Shown piece by piece: positions 33,444-36,992 of a DNA stretch of 36,992 nt. The DNA is taken from contig DZAU01000015.1 in the NCBI GenBank assembly GCA_022729635.1, forward strand, positions 1-36,992, written 5' to 3'. The translations under genes and the position numbers were made by a program. The stretch comes from Flavobacterium psychrophilum (GTDB lineage Bacteria > Bacteroidota > Bacteroidia > Flavobacteriales > Flavobacteriaceae). The notes beneath the pieces were generated by a model. That model made no database searches, was not told the origin of the DNA, and worked only from the letters and a program-made list of their open reading frames with translations. How positions within the stretch are numbered: position 1 is the stretch's first letter; every line of letters begins with the position of its first letter.

Positions 33444-33517
33444 GGCTGCGTAGTTCAACTGGATAGAATATCAGATTTCGGCTCTGAGGGTTACAGGTTC
33501 GAACCCTGTCGCGGTCA
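33444..33517 (+). tRNA. tRNA-Arg (anticodon TCG)
   Basis: A complete 74-base cloverleaf. The acceptor stem GGCTGCG pairs with CGCGGTC (two G-U pairs, 2-71 and 4-69). The D-stem is GTTC/GAAT, and the anticodon stem TCAGA/TCTGA has the loop TTTCGGC, so positions 34-36 are TCG (Arg, reads CGA and relatives). The T-arm is ACAGG-TTCGAAC-CCTGT and the discriminator base is A. CCA is not encoded. From the last acceptor base onward the sequence is repeated twice downstream in broken form. The 4-69 wobble would be a normal pair if the 3' half came from the third copy. Confidence 0.92.
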
Positions 33518-33524
33518 CTATATT

Positions 33525-33557
33525 AAAAACTTCAAGATAATTTCTTGAAGTTTTTTG
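33525..33557 (+). terminator. Terminator after tRNA-Arg (unit 1)
   Basis: AAAAACTTCAAGA (33525-33537) and TCTTGAAGTTTTT (33543-33555) form a 13-bp stem with a 5-base loop and end in T-rich sequence. It lies between the tRNA and the nuclease gene, so the nuclease may need read-through or its own promoter. Confidence 0.85.
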
Positions 33558-33579
33558 TTTAGGAATTGAATTATAGAGT

Positions 33580-33825
33580 ATGAAGTATTTTGTATATGTT
33601 TTAAAAAGCGAAATTGATGGCAGACTTTATAAAGGTCAAACAACTGATATAGAAAAGCGAATAAAAGAACACAATTCAGGCAAGACAAAATCTACTAAAG
33701 GTTACATGCCGTGGAAATTGGTATATTTTGAAACATTTGAAACAAGAGAGGAATCAGTTCTTCGAGAAAAATATTTCAAAACAGGAAGTGGGAGAGAATT
33801 TTTAAAAGGGAAATTAGCAAAATAA
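33580..33825 (+). CDS. GIY-YIG nuclease family protein, copy 1
   Basis: This 81-residue, single-domain GIY-YIG endonuclease is of the UPF0213/YhbQ-like kind. The motif pair appears as VYV (Tyr6) and YKG (17-19). Arg27 and the HN at 31-32 follow, and Glu63 (LREKYFK) is the expected metal ligand. GSGREFLK closes the domain, as in related proteins. All expected catalytic positions are present. There is no DNA-binding extension of the homing-endonuclease sort, so specificity is unclear. It sits 62 bases after the tRNA and is base-identical to copy 2. Linkage to the tRNA repeats suggests a role in their mobility or amplification, which is inference. Confidence 0.88.
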   Translation: MKYFVYVLKSEIDGRLYKGQTTDIEKRIKEHNSGKTKSTKGYMPWKLVYFETFETREESVLREKYFKTGSGREFLKGKLAK

Positions 33826-33826
33826 A

Positions 33827-33920
33827 TATCTTGTAGTTCAACTGGATACCTGCCTGCCGGCAGGCAGGGAATATCAGATTTCGGCTCTGAGGGTTACAGG
33901 TTCGAACCCTGTCGCGGTCA
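33827..33920 (+). pseudogene. tRNA-Arg remnant 1, with palindrome in the D-loop
   Basis: From 33834 this copy matches the intact tRNA-Arg to its 3' end. The acceptor 5' strand is replaced by TATCTTG, which cannot pair with CGCGGTC, and a 20-bp palindrome (33849-33868) interrupts the D-loop between GGATA and GAATATC. Anticodon and T-arms are intact. It should not give a functional tRNA. Confidence 0.88.
33849..33868. repeat. 20-bp perfect palindrome in tRNA remnant 1
   Basis: CCTGCCTGCCGGCAGGCAGG is fully self-complementary. Compared with the intact tRNA it is a clean insertion, without target duplication, just 5' of GAATATC. Confidence 0.92.
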
Positions 33921-33927
33921 CTATATT

Positions 33928-33960
33928 AAAAACTTCAAGATAATTTCTTGAAGTTTTTTG
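33928..33960 (+). terminator. Terminator in unit 2
   Basis: An identical copy of the 13-bp hairpin after the intact tRNA, shifted by 403 bases. Confidence 0.85.
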
Positions 33961-33982
33961 TTTAGGAATTGAATTATAGAGT

Positions 33983-34228
33983 ATGAAGTATTTTGTATAT
34001 GTTTTAAAAAGCGAAATTGATGGCAGACTTTATAAAGGTCAAACAACTGATATAGAAAAGCGAATAAAAGAACACAATTCAGGCAAGACAAAATCTACTA
34101 AAGGTTACATGCCGTGGAAATTGGTATATTTTGAAACATTTGAAACAAGAGAGGAATCAGTTCTTCGAGAAAAATATTTCAAAACAGGAAGTGGGAGAGA
34201 ATTTTTAAAAGGGAAATTAGCAAAATAA
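33983..34228 (+). CDS. GIY-YIG nuclease family protein, copy 2
   Basis: The sequence is identical to copy 1 at base and protein level (81 residues; Tyr6, Tyr17, Arg27 and Glu63 present). It lies 62 bases downstream of the first tRNA remnant. Identity of the flanking terminator and leader shows that the whole unit was duplicated, not just the gene. It is open and could be expressed. No separate TANNTTTG box was found directly upstream. Confidence 0.88.
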   Translation: MKYFVYVLKSEIDGRLYKGQTTDIEKRIKEHNSGKTKSTKGYMPWKLVYFETFETREESVLREKYFKTGSGREFLKGKLAK

Positions 34229-34251
34229 ATATCTTGTAGTTCAACTGGATA

Positions 34252-34271
34252 CCTGCCTGCCGGCAGGCAGG
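34252..34271. repeat. 20-bp perfect palindrome in tRNA remnant 2 (D-loop)
   Basis: Identical in sequence and position to the palindrome in remnant 1, so it was inserted before the unit was duplicated. Confidence 0.92.
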
Positions 34272-34306
34272 GAATATCAGATTTCGGCTCTGAGGGTTAC
34301 AGGTTC

Positions 34307-34326
34307 CCTGCCTGTCGGCAGACAGG
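34307..34326. repeat. 20-bp near-palindrome in tRNA remnant 2 (T-loop)
   Basis: CCTGCCTGTCGGCAGACAGG differs from the perfect form at two positions. It sits at the centre of the natural GGTTC/GAACC dyad of the T-loop, so the total inverted repeat reaches 30 bp. Confidence 0.9.
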
Positions 34327-34344
34327 GAACCCCTCCGCAGTCAC

Positions 34345-34377
34345 AAAAAAACCAAAGAGAATTTCTTTGGTTTTTTT
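34345..34377. terminator. Bidirectional terminator after the tRNA array
   Basis: AAAAAAACCAAAGA (34345-34358) and TCTTTGGTTTTTTT (34364-34377) form a 14-bp stem with a 5-base loop. Its sequence differs from the terminators in units 1 and 2 and directly follows the divergent tRNA 3' end, so it may be the original terminator of the host tRNA. It can also end rpe from the other side. Confidence 0.88.
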
Positions 34378-34395
34378 ATGGTTTTTATTGAATTT

Positions 34396-35058
34396 TTAAA
34401 AAGCGGTCAACTTCTTTAAATCGGCAATTGTTTCAATCGGATTTTCGGCTTTAAAAACAAAGTTTCCTGCGACAAGAACATCTGCGCCGGATTCTACTAA
34501 TTGCTTGGCGTTTTTATTGGTAACACCACCATCAATTTCAATAATTGTATTTGCACCTTTTTGAGCAATTAATTTTTTCAATTTTTGAACTTTAGAATAG
34601 GTGTTTTCAATAAAGGATTGTCCTCCAAAACCCGGATTCACGCTCATCACACAAACCATATCAATGTCGTTGATAACATCTTCCAGCAAATCTATATTGG
34701 TATGTGGATTTATGGCAACACCAGCTTTCATTCCTTCGGATTTGATGGCTTGAAGTGTTCTGTGAAGGTGAGGACAAGCCTCGTAATGAACAGACAAAAT
34801 GTTTGCACCCAAATCAGCAAAAGTTTTAATATATCTATCAGGATCGATAATCATCAAATGAACATCGATTGTTTTTGTAGCGTGTTTAGAAATCGCAGCC
34901 AAAACCGGCATTCCAAAGGAAATATTGGGAACAAAAACGCCATCCATAATGTCAATGTGAAACCAATCGGCTTCGGAATTGTTTATCATTTCGATGTCTC
35001 GTTGCAAATTAGCAAAATCGGCAGCAAGAATTGATGGTGCTATGAGTGTGGTTTTCAT
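34396..35058 (-). CDS. rpe: Ribulose-phosphate 3-epimerase
   Basis: Rpe interconverts ribulose 5-phosphate and xylulose 5-phosphate in the pentose phosphate pathway. The TIM barrel begins IAPSILAADFANL. WFHIDIMDGVFVPNISFG and VDVHLMI (here IDVHLMI) carry the metal-binding His and Asp residues. MSVNPGFGGQSF and EIDGGV hold the second catalytic Asp and the phosphate loop. The length is 220 residues. The open frame extends to 35121, but the ATG at 35058 gives the normal start (MKTTLIAPSIL) and follows a good -33/-7 pair. The end faces the tRNA array across a shared terminator. Confidence 0.96.
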   Translation of the reverse strand: MKTTLIAPSILAADFANLQRDIEMINNSEADWFHIDIMDGVFVPNISFGMPVLAAISKHATKTIDVHLMIIDPDRYIKTFADLGANILSVHYEACPHLHRTLQAIKSEGMKAGVAINPHTNIDLLEDVINDIDMVCVMSVNPGFGGQSFIENTYSKVQKLKKLIAQKGANTIIEIDGGVTNKNAKQLVESGADVLVAGNFVFKAENPIETIADLKKLTAF

Positions 35059-35077
35059 TGTTTGTGTGTTGTTTTTA

Positions 35078-35110
35078 CAAAAGTAGAATTTTAACAGCAA
35101 AGTCTGCAAA
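35078..35110 (-). promoter_or_regulatory. Promoter of rpe
   Basis: On the minus strand TTTG (35110-35107) and TACTTTTG (35085-35078) are 21 bases apart, within the usual range. The -7 box ends 20 bases before the ATG at 35058. Confidence 0.65.
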
Positions 35111-35159
35111 GTTTTTCGCAAAGTTCACTAGTTTATATTTTAATTCAATGTTGTTTTGC

Positions 35160-35278
35160 GTGAAGGATGGAAGTGAAAATCCTTTTTGATCCCGAAATTT
35201 CGGGAGAAAAAAGATTGAAACGTACAGCCTGACCCAAAGTTGCGAGGCACGAAGCAATCTGAAGGGTCACGCCCAAAT
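35160..35278 (-). repeat. Interspersed repeat with palindromic core, rpe-rpoD gap
   Basis: On the minus strand it starts ATTTGGGCGTGACCCT, passes a TTGCTTCGTGCCTCGCAA word, then GTACGTTTCAATCTTTTTT, a core palindrome TCCCGAAATTTCGGGA (35190-35205), and AAAAAGGATTTTCACTTC. The second half has the same flanks as the element in the gldB leader (12451-12529), but a different core. Confidence 0.75.
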
Positions 35279-35293
35279 AAAAAACCTCGGACT

Positions 35294-35351
35294 CGATCCG
35301 CCTCAGCGGAGAACAGAGCGACGCTAAACCCGATCCGCCTCGGCGGAGAAC
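35294..35351. repeat. Two direct copies of a 21-bp hairpin word
   Basis: CGATCCGCCTC[A/G]GCGGAGAAC occurs at 35294-35314 and 35331-35351, 37 bases apart. Each copy contains the inverted arms TCCGC/GCGGA. Confidence 0.8.
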
Positions 35352-35373
35352 TGACCGTGGGTTTTATTTCATA

Positions 35374-35407
35374 AAAAAATAAAACTCCGGTAATCAGCCG
35401 GAGTTTT
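35374..35407 (-). terminator. Terminator of rpoD
   Basis: AAAACTCCGG (35381-35390) and CCGGAGTTTT (35398-35407) form a perfect 10-bp stem with a 7-base loop. On the minus strand it is followed by a long T-rich run (TTTTATTTTTTT), right for ending rpoD transcription about 80 bases after its stop. Confidence 0.88.
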
Positions 35408-35489
35408 AATCATCACACGAGAGCTTTGCTCGAACTGGCGAAGCAATCAAAAAACGAACAGTGAATCAGACCGTCGTTAAATTTAAAAT

Positions 35490-36353
35490 TTATCCAAGAT
35501 AGGTTTTTAATATTTTACTTCTTGAGGTGTGTTTCAGTCTACGAATCGCTTTTTCTTTAATTTGACGAACACGTTCACGAGTTAGGTCGAATGTTTCTCC
35601 AATTTCTTCCAAAGTCATTGGATGTTGGTCGCCAAGACCAAAATACAAACGAACAACATCGGCTTCTCTTGGTGTCAATGTTTCTAATGAGCGCTCGATT
35701 TCAGTACGTAATGATTCTTGAATTAAACTTCTGTCTGGATTTGGCGATTCGCCAGAACGCAACACATCATAAAGATTTGAATCTTCTCCTTCCACAAGCG
35801 GTGCATCCATCGAAAGGTGACGACCGGAGTTTTTCATACTTTCTCTCACATCATTTACGGTCATATCCAACTCTTTGGCTATTTCCTCAGCTGTTGGTGG
35901 TCTTTCGTTAGATTGCTCTAACAAGGCATACATTTTATTGATTTTATTAATGGAGCCAATTTTATTCAAAGGCAAACGAACGATACGGGATTGTTCTGCC
36001 AATGCCTGCAAAATCGATTGGCGAATCCACCAAACGGCATAAGAAATGAATTTGAAACCACGAGTTTCATCAAAACGTTGGGCTGCTTTTATAAGACCTA
36101 AATTTCCTTCATTAATCAAATCGGGAAGTGTTAAGCCTTGGTTTTGGTATTGTTTTGCCACCGAAACTACGAAACGCAAGTTGGCTTTTGTGAGTTTTTC
36201 TAATGCGGCTTGGTCACCAGCTTTTATCTTTTGTGCCAATTCTACTTCTTCATCGGCAGTGATAAGATCTACTTTTCCAATTTCCTGTAAATATTTGTCT
36301 AATGATGCAGTTTCACGATTGGTTACCTGCTTGGTGATTTTAAGTTGTCTCAT
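35490..36353 (-). CDS. rpoD: Primary RNA polymerase sigma factor (RpoD/SigA)
   Basis: This is the 287-residue group 1 sigma factor typical of Bacteroidetes, without the long region 1.1 of E. coli RpoD. Region 1.2 lies at about 15-48 ([27 protein letters not shown]). Region 2 spans about 55-120 ([14 protein letters not shown] [49 protein letters not shown]). Region 3 follows, and region 4 has the helix-turn-helix [28 protein letters not shown] (about 245-273). It recognises the TANNTTTG/TTG promoters noted throughout this window. No TANNTTTG box was found directly upstream of its own start, so its promoter is unclear. Confidence 0.96.
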   Translation of the reverse strand: MRQLKITKQVTNRETASLDKYLQEIGKVDLITADEEVELAQKIKAGDQAALEKLTKANLRFVVSVAKQYQNQGLTLPDLINEGNLGLIKAAQRFDETRGFKFISYAVWWIRQSILQALAEQSRIVRLPLNKIGSINKINKMYALLEQSNERPPTAEEIAKELDMTVNDVRESMKNSGRHLSMDAPLVEGEDSNLYDVLRSGESPNPDRSLIQESLRTEIERSLETLTPREADVVRLYFGLGDQHPMTLEEIGETFDLTRERVRQIKEKAIRRLKHTSRSKILKTYLG

Positions 36354-36447
36354 AGTTGTTTTTCCCCAGATTTTTATGTGTACGGATTGTTATACGTGTA
36401 GCGTTTCGAAAAAGTTACAAAAGGATTGAAAATATTTTTTATTTAAC

Positions 36448-36478
36448 AAAAAAACCCGTCTCATCAGTATGAAACGGG
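36448..36478 (-). terminator. Terminator of the small membrane protein gene
   Basis: CCCGTCTCAT (36455-36464) and ATGAAACGGG (36469-36478) form a 10-bp stem with one mismatch and a 4-base loop. On the minus strand it is followed by seven T. It lies 43 bases past the stop at 36521, between that gene and the rpoD start. Confidence 0.8.
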
Positions 36479-36520
36479 AATTATTAAAACTAAAATTTTA
36501 AAAAGAAAATCTGATTTGGA

Positions 36521-36772
36521 TTATTTGAAGTTGTTTTTGTCGCCATTTAGTATGTCATCAAAAATTTTGTTCAAGGAACTTATATATAAAGGAATTCCAA
36601 TTGCTAGAAAAGCATACTCTTTCCTTGCAACTGTTATATCTCCTAAAATTATGTATAAACTTGGAAGAATAATTAGCAATGACGCACAAACTCCAACGTA
36701 TGGATTTGATATTATTTTTTGGCAAACTGTGATAAATTTCAACATGTGGTGGTGGTTATTTGATAAGGTCAT
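36521..36772 (-). CDS. Small membrane protein, unknown function
   Basis: The 83-residue protein has two hydrophobic segments, about 27-44 (VGVCASLLIILPSLYIIL) and 53-65 (YAFLAIGIPLYIS), and ends in a charged tail (LNKIFDDILNGDKNNFK). I recognise the style from small flavobacterial membrane proteins but no named family. Coding is supported by a -7 box 29 bases upstream, an A-rich leader and a terminator just downstream. ATG at 36772 is used; an in-frame ATG at 36745 is a possible alternative. A 109-residue frame on the opposite strand over the same bases is judged a shadow. Confidence 0.6.
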   Translation of the reverse strand: MTLSNNHHHMLKFITVCQKIISNPYVGVCASLLIILPSLYIILGDITVARKEYAFLAIGIPLYISSLNKIFDDILNGDKNNFK

Positions 36773-36800
36773 GATGATTTTTTTGTTTTATTTTGTTCTT

Positions 36801-36808
36801 CAAATGTA
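36801..36808 (-). promoter_or_regulatory. -7 box of the small membrane protein gene
   Basis: On the minus strand TACATTTG matches TANNTTTG, 28 bases before the ATG at 36772. The nearest TTG (36836-36834) is 25 bases away, a little long. Confidence 0.45.
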
Positions 36809-36887
36809 CTGTGGTTTTCCCTCTGCTCAGTTTCAATTGTCATGAAGCAAGTTTTTAATGTCATGAAATGTCAATTTTGGGTTTAAA

Positions 36888-36918
36888 CAAAAAAATCCTC
36901 TCGGCTAAGAGAAGATTT
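36888..36918 (-). terminator. Terminator of a gene beyond the right edge
   Basis: AATCCTCTC and GAGAAGATT (within 36893-36918) form a 10-bp stem with one mismatch and a 6-base loop. On the minus strand a T-run follows. It would end a minus-strand gene located past the end of the window. Confidence 0.6.
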
Positions 36919-36969
36919 AGTGAATTTTGGTTTATTAGGCTAAATTCTATTATAAACAGCAAAAGTAAT

Positions 36970-36992
36970 ATTTGGGCGTGTCCCTCCGTAAA
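36970..36992 (+). repeat. Start of a second long interspersed element at the window edge
   Basis: ATTTGGGCGTGTCCCT matches 15 of 16 bases at the start of the minus-strand element at 35278-35263. The copy is cut off by the window end. Confidence 0.55.

Larger units (their letters stand above)
33450..34343 (+). repeat. Tandem tRNA/GIY-YIG repeat (two full units, one partial)
   Basis: Unit 1 is 33450-33832 (383 bp), unit 2 is 33833-34235 (403 bp, longer only by a 20-bp palindrome), and unit 3 is the partial 34236-34343. Each full unit holds a tRNA body lacking its first six bases, a terminator hairpin, and a GIY-YIG gene. By eye the units are base-identical apart from the palindrome, so the duplication is recent or kept uniform by gene conversion. 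Confidence 0.92.
34230..34343 (+). pseudogene. tRNA-Arg remnant 2, chimeric, with two palindromes
   Basis: It begins like remnant 1, with the D-loop palindrome at 34252-34271, but a second 20-bp near-palindrome (34307-34326) splits the T-loop between GGTTC and GAACC. Beyond that point the sequence differs from the other copies: T-stem 3' strand CCCTC, acceptor 3' strand CGCAGTC, then A. This end pairs with GGCTGCG at 33444-33450 better than the intact gene's own CGCGGTC does. It cannot fold as a tRNA by itself (ACAGG does not pair with CCCTC). Confidence 0.88.
35059..35489. other. Repeat-filled gap between rpe and rpoD
   Basis: This gap of 431 bases holds, from left to right, the rpe promoter, three GCAAAGT words (35097-35128), a long interspersed element (35160-35278), two copies of a hairpin word (35294-35351) and the rpoD terminator (35374-35407). 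A stretch of mixed sequence with GAGAGCTTTGCTCGAACTGGCG and GAAGCAATC lies before the rpoD stop. No gene is seen. Confidence 0.7.

Noticed and set aside
34230..34343. Third tRNA-like segment as a functional tRNA
   Set aside because: The acceptor 5' strand is missing, the T-stem strands do not pair, and two 20-bp palindromes split the D- and T-loops.
36516..36845. A 109-residue plus-strand open frame at the right end
   Set aside because: It overlaps the minus-strand small membrane protein, which has a -7 box, leader and terminator. The plus frame has none of these and is rich in Phe/Ile/Met without a recognisable pattern.

Overview
The window is a low-GC, coding-dense piece of a chromosome from a gliding member of the Flavobacteriaceae, most likely Flavobacterium or a close relative. 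Four things support this: the gliding-motility pair gldB-gldC; repeated matches to the Bacteroidetes sigma-A -7 box TANNTTTG upstream of genes; a short primary sigma factor of the Bacteroidetes kind; and a dcw cluster without murF or ddl whose MurE carries the DNPR motif of meso-diaminopimelate ligases. No rRNA, CRISPR array, phage region or classical insertion sequence was seen.

Layout. 1-2.9 kb: TatA/B-like subunit, PAP2 phosphatase, O-methyltransferase and rlmN. 3.1-5.7 kb: a two-gene operon with a small Cys-rich membrane protein and an OprC-like TonB-dependent receptor that keeps both copper-binding motifs (CxxxM and HxM). 5.9-7.6 kb: a Prx6-type peroxiredoxin behind a perfect palindrome, then an unknown lipoprotein. 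7.8-12.4 kb: polyprenyl synthase, a DnaG lacking all four zinc ligands, a NarL/LuxR regulator and nadE. 12.5-15.7 kb: gldB-gldC, then engB, a minimal nucleotidyltransferase and an alpha/beta hydrolase on the minus strand.

16.1-32.8 kb is the dcw cluster: mraZ-rsmH-ftsL-ftsI-murE-mraY-(four-helix-bundle gene)-murD-ftsW-murG-murC-ftsQ-ftsA-ftsZ. It makes the lipid-linked peptidoglycan precursor (murE, mraY, murD, murG, murC) and builds the division machine (ftsL, I, W, Q, A, Z). It starts behind three GTGGT boxes at exact 10-bp spacing, a likely MraZ operator, and ends at a strong hairpin after ftsZ. Small GC-rich palindromic elements invade the cluster. They lie in gaps, supply the stop codon of rsmH, overlap the stop of ftsI, and are translated in frame inside ftsW, murC and the N-terminus of murG.

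33.4-34.4 kb is the most unusual part: an intact tRNA-Arg(UCG), then two base-identical GIY-YIG nuclease genes, each followed by a broken tRNA copy. A 20-bp palindrome sits in the D-loop of both broken copies, and a second one at the dyad centre of the T-loop of the last. The last copy has a different acceptor 3' half that fits the 5' half of the intact tRNA better than its present partner does. This looks like a small tRNA-targeting unit that split a tRNA gene, supplied a replacement 3' end, and then duplicated in tandem. The window closes with rpe, a repeat-filled gap, rpoD and a small membrane protein, all on the minus strand.

Protein identities come from motif recognition by eye. No database search or structure prediction was run.
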